From Apibacter sp. B3706 (GTDB lineage Bacteria > Bacteroidota > Bacteroidia > Flavobacteriales > Weeksellaceae), in NCBI RefSeq assembly GCF_011082725.1, contig NZ_CP049715.1, positions 1,674,001 through 1,738,000 on the forward strand: a DNA stretch of 64,000 nucleotides, written 5' to 3'. Shown in pieces: positions 46,977-57,431 of this stretch. Below the pieces are notes generated by a model that saw only the letters and a list, made by a program, of their open reading frames with translations, was not told where the DNA came from and made no database searches. Each line of letters begins with the position of its first letter. Within the stretch, counting starts at the first letter, position 1. A program made the translations under genes and the position numbers.

Positions 46977-48023
46977 ATGGCACAAATGAATTTTGGTGGA
47001 GTAATTGAAAATGTAATTACTCGTGATGAGTTTCCTTTAGAAAAAGCTAGGGAAACATTAAAAGATGAAACCATTGCTGTTATTGGATATGGAGTACAAG
47101 GTCCCGGACAAGCATTAAATTTAAGAGATAACGGCTTCAATGTAATCGTTGGACAACGTAAAGGAGGTAAAACCTGGGATAAGGCTATTGCAGACGGTTG
47201 GGTTCCGGGTGAAACTTTATTTGATATAGAAGAAGCAGCATCAAAAGGAACTATTATTCAATATTTATTGTCAGATGCCGCACAAATTGAGGTTTGGCCT
47301 AAATTAAAACCTCATTTAACTGCCGGTAAAGCTTTATATTTTTCTCATGGTTTCGGTATTACTTTTAATGACCGTACCGGAATTATACCTCCTAAAGATA
47401 TTGATGTAATTTTAGTTGCCCCTAAAGGATCAGGAACCAGCCTTAGACGTATGTTCTTGGAAGGAAGAGGGTTAAACTCCAGTTATGCAATTTTCCAGGA
47501 TGCAACCGGTAAAGCTAAAGACAGAACTATCGCTTTAGGTATTGGTGTTGGCTCAGGGTATTTATTTGAAACTGACTTTAAACGTGAAGTTTATTCTGAT
47601 CTAACAGGAGAAAGAGGTACTTTAATGGGTGCTATTCAAGGAATTTTATTAGCTCAATATGAAGTGTTACGTGAAAACGGACATACTCCATCTGAAGCTT
47701 TCAATGAAACAGTAGAAGAACTTACACAATCTTTAATGCCTCTTTTTGCTGAAAAAGGTATGGACTGGATGTATGCAAACTGTTCTACTACTGCGCAAAG
47801 AGGTGCATTAGATTGGATGACTCCTTTTCATGATGCCACTAAACCTGTATTTGCTAAGTTATATGCAGAAGTAGCTTCAGGAAATGAAGCACAAAGATCA
47901 ATCGACACCAACTCTAAGCCTGACTATCGCGAAAAATTAGAAGAAGAACTTAAGGCTCTTCGTGAAAGCGAAATGTGGAAGGCCGGAGCTGTTGTTAGAG
48001 AATTACGACCGGAAAATAATTAA
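46977..48023 (+). CDS. ilvC: Ketol-acid reductoisomerase
   Basis: 348 aa. Rossmann motif GYGVQGPGQALNLRDNG (about 37-53), with VGQRKGGKTW setting cofactor preference. The knotted helical domain holds the Mg ligands (YSDLTGERGTLMGAIQG, with Asp and Glu) and NCSTTAQRGALDWM. It converts acetolactate and acetohydroxybutyrate. Last gene of the ilv operon; no ilvA follows, unlike many Flavobacteriales ilv operons. Confidence 0.96.
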   Translation: MAQMNFGGVIENVITRDEFPLEKARETLKDETIAVIGYGVQGPGQALNLRDNGFNVIVGQRKGGKTWDKAIADGWVPGETLFDIEEAASKGTIIQYLLSDAAQIEVWPKLKPHLTAGKALYFSHGFGITFNDRTGIIPPKDIDVILVAPKGSGTSLRRMFLEGRGLNSSYAIFQDATGKAKDRTIALGIGVGSGYLFETDFKREVYSDLTGERGTLMGAIQGILLAQYEVLRENGHTPSEAFNETVEELTQSLMPLFAEKGMDWMYANCSTTAQRGALDWMTPFHDATKPVFAKLYAEVASGNEAQRSIDTNSKPDYREKLEEELKALRESEMWKAGAVVRELRPENN

Positions 48024-48035
48024 TTAGTATTATAT

Positions 48036-48072
48036 AAAAAAAGGAATATGCAAAATACATATTCCTTTTTTT
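48036..48072 (+). terminator. Terminator of the ilv operon
   Basis: AAAAAAAGGAATATG (48036-48050) and CATATTCCTTTTTTT (48058-48072): perfect 15-bp stem, 7-nt loop, T7 end, 12 nt after the ilvC stop. Confidence 0.9.
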
Positions 48073-48099
48073 ATATTTACAAATTAAAATTACATTTAA

Positions 48100-49830
48100 A
48101 TGTTTATAATTACTAAAAAATCTACTCTTCTAAATTCATCCGCATTAATTTTTCTTTTACTATCTCCCCTTTTCATAACATTATTTTTATCAAATCTATT
48201 ATTTATATGTAAAATCAGCCTCTCCGGATTTACAATACTTTTTTCGTTTATATTATCTTATTTAGTTCTTTTTTTCTTAACAAGAAAAACTCATTGGTAC
48301 GAATGGATTTTAACTCTTTTATTTTACCTTATATCATATTCACTTAGTATATTTTTCTATGATCTATCTTCCGATGGTCAATGGTATCATTTAGAAAGTA
48401 TTATAAATCTAAAGAATGGATGGAATCCAATCTATGAAATATCAAAAACTAATGTTGCACAAATATATGTTCAATCCTATCCAAAAGGATATGAAATTAT
48501 AGCCGCTTCTATTTACTCTTTTACTCAAAAAGTAGAATCAGGAAAGCTTATCAATATAATTGTTCTGATAGCTTCTCTAATATATGTTTTTAAATTGCTT
48601 AAACAAACTCAGTTAAGCAAGTTGAAGAGATATCTATATACGTTTCTTATCTGTATAAATCCAATAGTAGTTACTGAACTATTTACCCATTATTTAGACG
48701 GTTTCATGTATTCTTGCTTAATCATACTAATTTGTTCTTTTAGTTGCCTATTGAAAAGATATAACAAAATTGATTTAACGACTTTTATATTTACATTATC
48801 AATTTTCTCATCATTGAAATTTACTTCTATTTTATTAGTTTTTATATTTGTATTATTTTCTTTTATATACTTATGGAAAAATCATAAATTTAAATTTAAG
48901 TACCTATTTCCATTTTTAATATCCGGAATAATCATCTTTCCAATAACCAATATAAATCCCTATTTCACCAATTTAAAAAATAATCATCACGTTTTTCATC
49001 CCGCATTTGGTAAAGAAAAAATAGAAAACTTACTATCCTCTCATGTAAATTATGATTTTTACAAAAAAAACAGAATTGAAAAAGCCTTTATATCATATTT
49101 TTCTTATACCGGTGGCAGCAAAAAAACAACAAATTTAAAAATACCTTTTTCATTAAAACTATCCGAAATTAAAGTTCTTAGTGATGTAACCATTACTTAT
49201 GGGGGATTTGGACCTTTCTTTGGAGGAATTGTTATTCTATCGACCCTTCTTTTCATTATTTCTTTTTTTATTCCTTCTAAAGCTCCTTCAGGATTGTACT
49301 ACTTAATTTTAGGGGTTATTGCAAGTATTTTATCATTTCCAGATTTTTGGTTTGCAAGAATGGTTCCGCAACTTTATTTATGCCCTGTTTTAATTCTTTT
49401 ACTAATGGAATATAAATCAATAAATTCTAAATATCTAAAATTCGGAACTCTTATAACTCTATTATTTATTAGCATTAATACGTTAATGTTCATCATAATT
49501 TCGCTTACCTTAAATTTTTATCTTAGTTTAAATACCCATTATCAGATTTCTCAAATGAAAAAGCTTGGGAAAAAATCCCCTATTCTTATCGATTATTTTT
49601 TTAAATCAAACGTAACTAGATTGGAAGAAAATGACATTACTTATAAAGTGACCGAGATTCCTTATTCAGAAGATGATAAAAATCTTCAATTCTTTGGTGC
49701 TAAAGGAAAAAATACGACCCGATTTATAGCTGAATTTAATGAAAAAGATAAAAGTAATTTATTACGATATTTAGATAATCAATATAATAAGATTTTCAAT
49801 TACTATCAATCTTATAAAAAAATTAAGTGA
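48100..49830 (+). CDS. Polytopic membrane protein, GT-C-like
   Basis: 576 aa with about eleven membrane segments and a C-terminal soluble tail (from about 490). After the second or third helix the loop FYDLSSDGQWYHLESIINLKNGWNPIYE carries acidic/aromatic residues in the position where GT-C glycosyltransferases and related membrane enzymes have their catalytic Asp. TNVAQIYVQSYPKGYEI follows. I recognise no specific family. It has no operon partner: the ilv terminator lies before it and gltX has its own promoter. A lipid-linked sugar transferase is the best guess, with low certainty. Confidence 0.7.
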   Translation: MFIITKKSTLLNSSALIFLLLSPLFITLFLSNLLFICKISLSGFTILFSFILSYLVLFFLTRKTHWYEWILTLLFYLISYSLSIFFYDLSSDGQWYHLESIINLKNGWNPIYEISKTNVAQIYVQSYPKGYEIIAASIYSFTQKVESGKLINIIVLIASLIYVFKLLKQTQLSKLKRYLYTFLICINPIVVTELFTHYLDGFMYSCLIILICSFSCLLKRYNKIDLTTFIFTLSIFSSLKFTSILLVFIFVLFSFIYLWKNHKFKFKYLFPFLISGIIIFPITNINPYFTNLKNNHHVFHPAFGKEKIENLLSSHVNYDFYKKNRIEKAFISYFSYTGGSKKTTNLKIPFSLKLSEIKVLSDVTITYGGFGPFFGGIVILSTLLFIISFFIPSKAPSGLYYLILGVIASILSFPDFWFARMVPQLYLCPVLILLLMEYKSINSKYLKFGTLITLLFISINTLMFIIISLTLNFYLSLNTHYQISQMKKLGKKSPILIDYFFKSNVTRLEENDITYKVTEIPYSEDDKNLQFFGAKGKNTTRFIAEFNEKDKSNLLRYLDNQYNKIFNYYQSYKKIK

Positions 49831-49872
49831 AATTTAAGTTTCAATTCTCTATAATATATATTTTTTCTTTGT

Positions 49873-49880
49873 TACTTTTG
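49873..49880 (+). promoter_or_regulatory. -7 promoter box of gltX-rpiB
   Basis: TACTTTTG, exact TAnnTTTG, 18 nt before the gltX ATG. Confidence 0.5.
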
Positions 49881-49898
49881 CGTAGAAAAATATAGAAA

Positions 49899-51407
49899 AT
49901 GTCAGAAATCAGAGTTCGATTTGCACCCAGTCCTACCGGATATTTACATATTGGAGGAGTAAGAACCGCTTTATATAATTATCTCTTTGCAAAAAAAAAT
50001 AAGGGAAAATTTATCTTGCGCATTGAAGATACCGATCAAAACCGCTATGTTGAAGATGCCGAAAAATACATAAGTGAATCGTTGAAATGGTGTGGCTTAG
50101 AATTGGATGAAAGTCCGGAAAAAGGAGGACCCTATGCTCCATATAAACAATCTGAAAGAAAAGACATCTATAAAAAATATATCGAAGAAATACTTAAAAC
50201 AGATTTCGCATATCTGGCTTTTGACACGCCGGAAGAATTAGAAAAGTTACGAAAAGAGTATGAGGAACAAGGCAAAGTATTTTCTTACAACCATGAAGTC
50301 AGAAATCAACTCAATAATAGCCTCTCTCTATCGCCCGATGAAGTCCAAAAAAAATTAAATGAGGGAGTTCCTTATGTGATCCGATTTAAAATCCCGCCAC
50401 ACAGAACTTTGGTTTTAAAAGATATTATTCGAGGCAACTTTTCTATCGATACATCTATTTTAGATGATAAAGTTTTAGTTAAGACTGACGGAATGCCTAC
50501 CTATCATTTTGCCAATATAGTAGATGACCATACCATGGAAATTACCCATGTGATAAGAGGAGAAGAATGGCTTCCTTCCCTCGCCTTACATGTATTGCTC
50601 TATGAAGCACTGGGATGGAAATCACCGGAATTTGCCCATTTGCCTTTGATTTTAAAACCGGAAGGTAAGGGTAAATTGAGCAAACGAGATGGGGATAAAT
50701 ACGGATTTCCTGTATTTCCTCTTGCTTGGAAAAACGAAAAAGAAGGTACATCTTCCATAGGATACAGAGAAGAAGGTTACCTGCCTGAAGCCTTTATAAA
50801 TATGTTGGCATTATTAGGATGGTCACCTTCCAATGACAAGGAAATACTATCTCTAAACGAAATGATTCAAGAGTTTGAATTGGAGAAAGTCCACAAAGCA
50901 GGAGCTCGTTTCAATCCTGATAAAGCAAAATGGTTTAATCATGAATATATTATTAAATCCAAAGCCTCTGACTTACTCCCTGAATTTCAAAAAATTTTGA
51001 AAGAAAAAGGTATTAAGACAGAAGACACTAAAGATATTCGAATCATCGAACTATTAAAAGAAAGAGTTAATTTTGTAAAAGAAATATGGGAAGTAGGTTC
51101 TTTTTTCTGGATTGCGCCTTCATCTTACCAAGAAAAAAGTTATAAAAAGGTTATTAAAGACGATACAAAAGCAATACTTACTCAATTAATTTCTAATCTG
51201 GAGTCTGTTTCATTCACCGAAAAAGAATTACATGACAAGATTCATGAATTTGTGGAAAACTCAGGATTGGGATTTGGAAAAGTAATGCAACCCTTACGTT
51301 TAGCTCTAGTTGGTGATCTTAAAGGACCGGATATTCCGGTTATTATGGAAATAATAGGAAAAACAGAAAGCTTACAACGTTTAAAAAATTTAGAATCAAA
51401 AATTTAA
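49899..51407 (+). CDS. gltX: Glutamyl-tRNA synthetase
   Basis: 502 aa class I synthetase. The HIGH-type motif is PSPTGYLHIGGVRTALYN (about residues 9-26). The KMSKS-type motif is KLSKRDGD (about 265), followed by a helical anticodon-binding domain (from about 320). It charges tRNA-Glu, and possibly tRNA-Gln if the organism uses GatCAB, which the window does not show. rpiB follows after 12 nt. Confidence 0.97.
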   Translation: MSEIRVRFAPSPTGYLHIGGVRTALYNYLFAKKNKGKFILRIEDTDQNRYVEDAEKYISESLKWCGLELDESPEKGGPYAPYKQSERKDIYKKYIEEILKTDFAYLAFDTPEELEKLRKEYEEQGKVFSYNHEVRNQLNNSLSLSPDEVQKKLNEGVPYVIRFKIPPHRTLVLKDIIRGNFSIDTSILDDKVLVKTDGMPTYHFANIVDDHTMEITHVIRGEEWLPSLALHVLLYEALGWKSPEFAHLPLILKPEGKGKLSKRDGDKYGFPVFPLAWKNEKEGTSSIGYREEGYLPEAFINMLALLGWSPSNDKEILSLNEMIQEFELEKVHKAGARFNPDKAKWFNHEYIIKSKASDLLPEFQKILKEKGIKTEDTKDIRIIELLKERVNFVKEIWEVGSFFWIAPSSYQEKSYKKVIKDDTKAILTQLISNLESVSFTEKELHDKIHEFVENSGLGFGKVMQPLRLALVGDLKGPDIPVIMEIIGKTESLQRLKNLESKI

Positions 51408-51419
51408 AAATAATAGGTC

Positions 51420-51851
51420 ATGAAAATCGCATTAGCTTCAGATCATGCAGGATTTGAATATAAAAATTATATATTTAAATATCTCACTGAAAAAGGAAAT
51501 CAGGTACATGACTTTGGAACCTATTCGGGAGAAAGTGTAGACTATCCGGATTTTGTACATCCTTTAGCTATTGCTGTTGAGAAAAATGAATTTGATTTCG
51601 GCATACTTTTCTGCGGCAGTGGTGAAGGGGTATCCATAACCGCAAATAAACATTCCGGAATACGTTGTGCCCTTTGTTGGCAAACAGATATTGCCCGTTT
51701 AGCCAGACAACATAACAATGCGAATGTGCTTTCCATTCCTGCGCGTTTTATTGCCAAAGAATTAGCTCAGGATATAATTGATACTTTTTTATCCACTCAA
51801 TTTGAAGGGGGAAGACATCAAATGCGTGTAGATAAGATATCCAAATGGTAA
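51420..51851 (+). CDS. rpiB: Ribose-5-phosphate isomerase B
   Basis: 143 aa, RpiB/LacAB family. SDHAGFEYK (about 7-15), VDYPDF with the conserved Asp/Tyr, the catalytic Cys in FCGSGEGVS, and HNNANVLSIPARFI. Interconverts ribose 5-phosphate and ribulose 5-phosphate in the pentose phosphate pathway. Co-transcribed with gltX. Confidence 0.95.
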   Translation: MKIALASDHAGFEYKNYIFKYLTEKGNQVHDFGTYSGESVDYPDFVHPLAIAVEKNEFDFGILFCGSGEGVSITANKHSGIRCALCWQTDIARLARQHNNANVLSIPARFIAKELAQDIIDTFLSTQFEGGRHQMRVDKISKW

Positions 51852-51960
51852 AGCGAATTTTATAAATATGACAAAATTTCATAAATAATTTTTGGAATAG
51901 ATATTGACTTTTTATGTAATACAAAATATTGTATATTTGAAATAATAAATAACTAAGCAA

Positions 51961-52692
51961 ATGGATTATAAAGATTACGGAAACACTCTTGAACCATCGT
52001 TTCAAAAAAATGCCATAGCTAAACAGCAAGCTACATTTATATCTAAAGTATATATGTGGATGAGCTTGGCTTTATTTATAAGTGGTTCAACTGCTTATTT
52101 CACTGCAAATTCTCCGGGATTATTAAGCTTAATGTTTGGTACTACTGGCCCTACTTTCTTATATTATGCTTTAATTTTAGGTGAATTAGGATTAGTATTT
52201 GCTTTAAGCGGAGCAATCCATAAAATGACTTTAGGATTAGCATCGGCAGTCTTTTTGTTTTATTCTTTTTTAAACGGAATGACTTTGGCTATGATTTTCT
52301 TGGCTTATACCTTTTCATCTATAGCTACCACATTTTTTATTACTGCCGGTACATTTGCTATAATGAGTTTATATGGTTATTTTACCAAAACAGATCTTAC
52401 AAAATTTGGAAGAATTCTATCTATGGCTTTACTAGGTGTACTATTAGCCATAGTTGTCAATATTTTCTTAAATAACTCCATGTTGGATTTAATTATTTCA
52501 GTAGTTGGAGTTTTAATATTTGTGGGATTAATTGCTTATGATACTCAAACTCTGAAAAATATAGGATCACAAATAAACTCTGAAGATGGAGAAAGTTATT
52601 CTAAAATTGCGATTCAAGGTGCCTTGTCTCTCTATTTAGATTTTATTAACCTTTTCTTATTTTTACTTAGATTTCTTGGTTCAAGAAGATAA
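51961..52692 (+). CDS. Bax inhibitor-1/YccA family membrane protein
   Basis: 243 aa with seven predicted membrane segments. The N terminus QQATFISKVYMWMSLALFISGSTAYF is the typical BI-1 first helix. LIAYDTQTLKNIG near residue 200 contains the conserved Asp of the TM6-7 loop that gates Ca2+ leak in studied homologues. Its bacterial role is poorly known; YccA interacts with FtsH in E. coli. Monocistronic, closed by a hairpin. Confidence 0.93.
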   Translation: MDYKDYGNTLEPSFQKNAIAKQQATFISKVYMWMSLALFISGSTAYFTANSPGLLSLMFGTTGPTFLYYALILGELGLVFALSGAIHKMTLGLASAVFLFYSFLNGMTLAMIFLAYTFSSIATTFFITAGTFAIMSLYGYFTKTDLTKFGRILSMALLGVLLAIVVNIFLNNSMLDLIISVVGVLIFVGLIAYDTQTLKNIGSQINSEDGESYSKIAIQGALSLYLDFINLFLFLLRFLGSRR

Positions 52693-52722
52693 ATTTACTT
52701 TTTGAAAACGTTAAAATAGTTT

Positions 52723-52751
52723 ATAGGTGAATAAAGTTTTTATTCACCTAT
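52723..52751 (+). terminator. Hairpin after the BI-1 gene
   Basis: ATAGGTGAATAAA (52723-52735) and TTTATTCACCTAT (52739-52751) form a perfect 13-bp stem with a 3-nt loop. The T-run after it is weak. Confidence 0.6.
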
Positions 52752-52841
52752 TTATATATAATAAAATACCATTATTAAAACAAAATATAAATCTAACAGA
52801 AACTATAAAATTTGTAATTTTAAATTTATTTATAAATAAAT

Positions 52842-55322
52842 ATGGAGAACAATCCACAAGATAATAAAAATAATAAAAAAAAGCCCTTATTAAAAACAAT
52901 CCTTGGTTTAGTTTTATTTAGCTTTTCCATCATCTTATTTATTTCATTCCTCTCATTTTACTTTAATTGGAAAGAAGATCAAAGCCAATTAACTTCTTAT
53001 CTAAATAAAAATGTTACAGCGCAAAATATAATCGGTAAAACAGGCGCTTACTTAGGGGAAATATTTATTTTTGATGGTGTAGGAGTTATTGCATTTTTTA
53101 TTCCGTTCTTCTTATTTATTTTATCTTTTAAAGTATTATTTAATAAAGAAATTCTAAAAATATGGAAACTTCTCTCTCATGGAATTTTCTTTATTATTTG
53201 GACCCCTATATTTCTAGCTATGATTTTCGGATCTAAATGGTTGCTTTCCGGTTTGATAGGCTATGAAGTATATGACTATTTAAAATCATTATTGGGCAGT
53301 GTGGGTACAGGTATTATATTGTTGCTGACCCTGTCGATATATTTTATCCTTGAATTTAATTTGAGCGTGGATCATGTAAAATCTAAATTGCATTCAACAC
53401 CTTCTTTCAAACCGTCTAAAAAAGAAAAAGAAGAGGATGTTTTAAAAGAACCTTTTGAAGAAGACCAAATTTATGAGAAAATAAAAGACCCTAAAACCGT
53501 TCAATCTGAGACTGTTATCGCAAAAGTTCCAACAAAAAATGAAATTCAAGAAGAAAATTTAACAGGTATACAACAAGTCGAGTCACTAATAGAAGAGGAA
53601 AGTAATCCTATAAATTTATCCAATACCAATATTCTGATAGAAGAATCTTCCCATCCTGACGCAACCACTCATTCTAAAGAATTAGAAATTGATATTCCTA
53701 CTACAGAAGAAACGGTTGAAGATGATATTTCACTGACTATTGAAGAAACTAAAAAAGAAGAAATTTTGTCTGAAAATGAGCCTAATAAAAATATTTATGA
53801 CCAATTCGGACCTTATGATCCTAAATTAGATTTACCTAAATATAAATACCCTACTCTTGATCTTTTAACTCATTATAATACGAATAATAATATTACGATA
53901 AACAGTGAAGAGTTAGAAGAAAATAAAAATAAAATTGTAACAACACTTGCAAATTATGGCATTGGAATTTCAAGTATCAAAGCAACGGTCGGTCCAACAG
54001 TAACTTTATATGAAATTATTCCTGAAGCAGGTATCCGTATTTCCAAAATTAAAAATTTGGAAGATGATATAGCCCTTAGTCTCGCAGCTTTAGGAATTCG
54101 TATTATTGCTCCGATACCCGGAAAAGGAACTATTGGTATTGAAGTACCCAATAGTGCCGCAACGATGGTTTCCATGCGCTCGGTGATCGCTTCTCAAAAA
54201 TTTCAAAAAATCGATATGGAACTACCTATTGTTTTTGGAAAAACCATATCTAATGAAACTTTCGTTACAGATTTAGCTAAAATGCCTCACATGCTCATGG
54301 CCGGGGCTACAGGACAGGGAAAATCGGTGGGATTAAACGCCATTATAACTTCTCTGTTATACAAAAAACATCCTAGTGAACTAAAATTCGTGTTTGTAGA
54401 TCCTAAAAAGGTGGAACTTACTTTATACAACAAAATTGAACGTCATTTTCTTGCAAAATTACCGGATACGGATGAAGCCATTATTACCGATACGACTAAA
54501 GTGATTAATACTTTGAACTCACTTTGTGTGGAAATGGATAATCGTTACAAGCTTCTCCAATCAGCTTATGTAAGAACCATCAAAGAATATAACCAAAAAT
54601 TTAAGGAACGTAAATTAAATCCTGAAAAAGGTCATCGATTCTTACCGTATATTGTTTTGGTTATTGATGAATTCGCTGATTTAATTATGACCGCCGGAAA
54701 AGAAGTAGAGCTCCCTATCGCCAGACTAGCTCAGTTGGCCAGAGCCATAGGAATTCATCTTATTATAGCTACACAAAGGCCTTCCGTAAATGTTATTACC
54801 GGAATGATTAAAGCCAACTTCCCCGCTCGTGTTGCATTCCGCGTAACTTCAAAAATAGATTCAAGAACTATTTTAGACGGAAATGGAGCCGATCAATTAA
54901 TCGGGAAAGGAGATATGTTGTTCACCACCGGTAATGAGCTGATACGTATGCAATGTGCCTTTGTTGATACACCCGAAGTTGATAAAATAACAGAATATAT
55001 TGGTTCTCAACAAGGATATCCGGATGCTTATTTATTGCCGGAATTTTATGAAGAAAATTCAAGTGTAAGCTCAAACGATGCGGTTGAAGCAAAAAGAGAT
55101 GAGCTTTTTAATGATGCTGCTCGAGTAATTGTAACCGCTCAACAAGGATCCACCTCTTTAATTCAACGTAAATTATCATTGGGTTATAATAGAGCCGGAA
55201 GAATTATGGACCAACTTGAAGCCTTCGGCATTGTCGGGGCTTTCGAAGGAAGTAAGGCACGTAAAGTTCTGGTTACCGACCTGGTTAGTTTGGAACAATT
55301 ATTGGAAAATTTAAACCCCTAA
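52842..55322 (+). CDS. ftsK: DNA translocase FtsK
   Basis: 826 aa. The N-terminal membrane part (about residues 17-185) has four helices. A Glu/Thr-rich acidic linker (about 190-320) follows, then the alpha/beta motor with Walker A GATGQGKS (about 487-494) and Walker B VLVIDEFADLIM. The C-terminal winged-helix gamma domain that reads KOPS-like sequences is present: TSLIQRKLSLGYNRAGRIMDQLEAFGIVG. It pumps chromosome termini through the closing septum and activates XerCD at dif. First gene of ftsK-lolA-lptF/G-ribBA. Confidence 0.95.
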   Translation: MENNPQDNKNNKKKPLLKTILGLVLFSFSIILFISFLSFYFNWKEDQSQLTSYLNKNVTAQNIIGKTGAYLGEIFIFDGVGVIAFFIPFFLFILSFKVLFNKEILKIWKLLSHGIFFIIWTPIFLAMIFGSKWLLSGLIGYEVYDYLKSLLGSVGTGIILLLTLSIYFILEFNLSVDHVKSKLHSTPSFKPSKKEKEEDVLKEPFEEDQIYEKIKDPKTVQSETVIAKVPTKNEIQEENLTGIQQVESLIEEESNPINLSNTNILIEESSHPDATTHSKELEIDIPTTEETVEDDISLTIEETKKEEILSENEPNKNIYDQFGPYDPKLDLPKYKYPTLDLLTHYNTNNNITINSEELEENKNKIVTTLANYGIGISSIKATVGPTVTLYEIIPEAGIRISKIKNLEDDIALSLAALGIRIIAPIPGKGTIGIEVPNSAATMVSMRSVIASQKFQKIDMELPIVFGKTISNETFVTDLAKMPHMLMAGATGQGKSVGLNAIITSLLYKKHPSELKFVFVDPKKVELTLYNKIERHFLAKLPDTDEAIITDTTKVINTLNSLCVEMDNRYKLLQSAYVRTIKEYNQKFKERKLNPEKGHRFLPYIVLVIDEFADLIMTAGKEVELPIARLAQLARAIGIHLIIATQRPSVNVITGMIKANFPARVAFRVTSKIDSRTILDGNGADQLIGKGDMLFTTGNELIRMQCAFVDTPEVDKITEYIGSQQGYPDAYLLPEFYEENSSVSSNDAVEAKRDELFNDAARVIVTAQQGSTSLIQRKLSLGYNRAGRIMDQLEAFGIVGAFEGSKARKVLVTDLVSLEQLLENLNP

Positions 55323-55340
55323 AAAACATTACCTAATAAT

Positions 55341-55964
55341 ATGAAAAAGATATTTGCATTCTTATTTATTTGTTCTTCATTTTTAATATGGGCTCAAAAA
55401 ATTGATCCGGAAGCAAAAAGACTTTTAGATACAGCTAGTGCGAAACTCAGCCAAAATTCAACATTTTACATAAAATTCAATTATTTATATTCTATACCCG
55501 GACAAAAAAGTATATCTGAAATTGGACAGGTTTATGCCGCTAAAGAAAAGTATCATTTAATTTTGCCCAGTATTACCCAAATTTATGACGGAAATAAGAT
55601 TTACACTATTTCTAAGGAAGATAAAGAAATTACTTCTTCTGACAAAGAAGACGGTGAAAGCCTATCTCCTACCAATATTTTAAGTCTTTATAAAAGCGGT
55701 TTTAATATTACTTTTGAAGGAAATACAACTATTAATAATGTTAAATGTTCCGTTATTAAATTGGTTCCTATTGATACCAAAAAATCAAAATCTATACTTC
55801 TTGCTCTTTCTAATAATAAGATCATAAGAGTATCTGAAAATTATAACGACGGAAGTTCTTTAATTTTAATGATCATTGATTTTAAAGAAAATTTAATTGT
55901 AAATAAATCTTTACTTACATTTGATAAAAATAACTATAAAGATTACACACTAACAGAGTTATAA
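55341..55964 (+). CDS. lolA: LolA-family lipoprotein carrier protein
   Basis: 207 aa with signal peptide (MKKIFAFLFICSSFLIWAQ). The mature protein has the LolA pattern: helix EAKRLLDTASAKLSQNSTFYIKFNY, then strands with GQVYAAKEKYHLILPSITQIYDGNKIYTISKEDKEI. The C-terminal part has DGSSLILMIIDFKEN. It should accept lipoproteins or act as their periplasmic chaperone. No LolB is known in Bacteroidota, so its receptor is unclear. 18 nt after ftsK, 3 nt before the permease gene. Confidence 0.87.
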   Translation: MKKIFAFLFICSSFLIWAQKIDPEAKRLLDTASAKLSQNSTFYIKFNYLYSIPGQKSISEIGQVYAAKEKYHLILPSITQIYDGNKIYTISKEDKEITSSDKEDGESLSPTNILSLYKSGFNITFEGNTTINNVKCSVIKLVPIDTKKSKSILLALSNNKIIRVSENYNDGSSLILMIIDFKENLIVNKSLLTFDKNNYKDYTLTEL

Positions 55965-55967
55965 AAG

Positions 55968-57431
55968 ATGATTAAAAAGTTAGACTGGTATATTATCCGC
56001 ACTTTTTTTGGTCCTTTTTTATTTATATTTAGCGTTTTAATGTTCATCTTTGTAGTTCAGTTTGCCTTTAACCAAATGGATAAATTTTTAGGTAAAGGAC
56101 TGAACTTATGGGACATATCTAAATTATTATATTATCTGGGCTTGGATGTGATTCGTCTCGTTTTACCTTTAACTATCTTGTTGTCATCAATTATGACATT
56201 TGGTGGTTTCGGAGAGCGATATGAACTAGCTGCAATGAAATCAGCTGGAATTTCATTAGCCCGAATAATGTATCCTCTTTTTAGTCTTGTAGTCTTACTG
56301 GCCATCTGGTTATTTTATTTCTGTAACACCACACTTCCCGAAAACCAACGAAGAGCGCGTAATATGCTCATCAATATTGCACAAACAAGACCTGCCCTTA
56401 ATTTTGAAGAAGGACGGTTTATTAAGGAAATGAATCCTTTAAGCATTAAAATTGGCAGAAAAAGTGGTAAAAATGATAGTGAATGGGATCAAGTATTTAT
56501 TCATAAAAATGCTTCCCCTTTTGAAGATCAACAAACCATTATAGCAGATAAAGGAAATATAATTTCCAAAGATAACCATTACTTAAAAATTGAATTATAT
56601 AACGGATATATATATCAAGATAACATTAAAGGTAAGAATTTAAATGAACTAAAAAAACAACCGGGTAATTCCATTAAGTTTGACACCTTAACTCAATATT
56701 ACGATATTTCAGATATAATTAAAAAGTCACTAGATAAACAATCCGAAGGGGATAATTTTAGATATAAATCAGTATCCGAATTAAGCACCTATATAGATTC
56801 CATCAAAACTTCCAATACTGTGTACTTTAAAGGGCTTGGAGAAAATGGCATGAAACTTTTGTTAGGAGAAACGAACTCGTTGGATTCCCTAGATTATAGT
56901 CATTATAATGAAGATTTTCCGTTTGAATGGTCTAACTTAGATGAAAACACTAAATATAATTTAGTTAAAGCCGCCATAAATCAGGTTACTCTGTCTAAAT
57001 ATGAATTAGGTTCAAAAGCCACTGAAATGAAAGCGGTTGAAAAATTTATTGCTAAAATGATTTTATGGCAGCAAAAAAATATCATTTCATATTCTGTTAC
57101 CTGTATTGTATTTTTCTTAATAGGAGCTCCGCTAGGATCAATCATTAGAAAAGGGGGAGTCGGTTTGCCTGTAGTTGTAGCCATAATAATATTTATCATT
57201 TTTTATATTTTAGGGCTTTATATGGAAAATTTGGCGAAAAATCAGGTAATCAACGCCTATTGGGCTTCTTGGATTCCAAATGCAATATTTCTACCTGTTG
57301 GAATTTTTCTAACTATAAAATCCATGAGAGATTCTGAACTATTTGACGTGGATAATTATTTAAAACCTTTTAAAAGATTTATTAGTAAATTTATCAAACA
57401 AAAAAAATTAGAACACAGTAGATACCAATGA
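55968..57431 (+). CDS. LptF/LptG family permease (YjgP/YjgQ)
   Basis: 487 aa. Three N-terminal membrane helices (starting WYIIRTFFGPFLFIFSVLMFIFVVQFAF) are followed by a long periplasmic beta-jellyroll region (about 120-360) that receives LPS. Three C-terminal helices (SVTCIVFFLIGAPLGSIIRKGG...) follow. One of the two transmembrane subunits of the LptB2FG exporter; F or G cannot be decided by eye. Its last codons overlap ribBA by 4 nt. Confidence 0.92.
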   Translation: MIKKLDWYIIRTFFGPFLFIFSVLMFIFVVQFAFNQMDKFLGKGLNLWDISKLLYYLGLDVIRLVLPLTILLSSIMTFGGFGERYELAAMKSAGISLARIMYPLFSLVVLLAIWLFYFCNTTLPENQRRARNMLINIAQTRPALNFEEGRFIKEMNPLSIKIGRKSGKNDSEWDQVFIHKNASPFEDQQTIIADKGNIISKDNHYLKIELYNGYIYQDNIKGKNLNELKKQPGNSIKFDTLTQYYDISDIIKKSLDKQSEGDNFRYKSVSELSTYIDSIKTSNTVYFKGLGENGMKLLLGETNSLDSLDYSHYNEDFPFEWSNLDENTKYNLVKAAINQVTLSKYELGSKATEMKAVEKFIAKMILWQQKNIISYSVTCIVFFLIGAPLGSIIRKGGVGLPVVVAIIIFIIFYILGLYMENLAKNQVINAYWASWIPNAIFLPVGIFLTIKSMRDSELFDVDNYLKPFKRFISKFIKQKKLEHSRYQ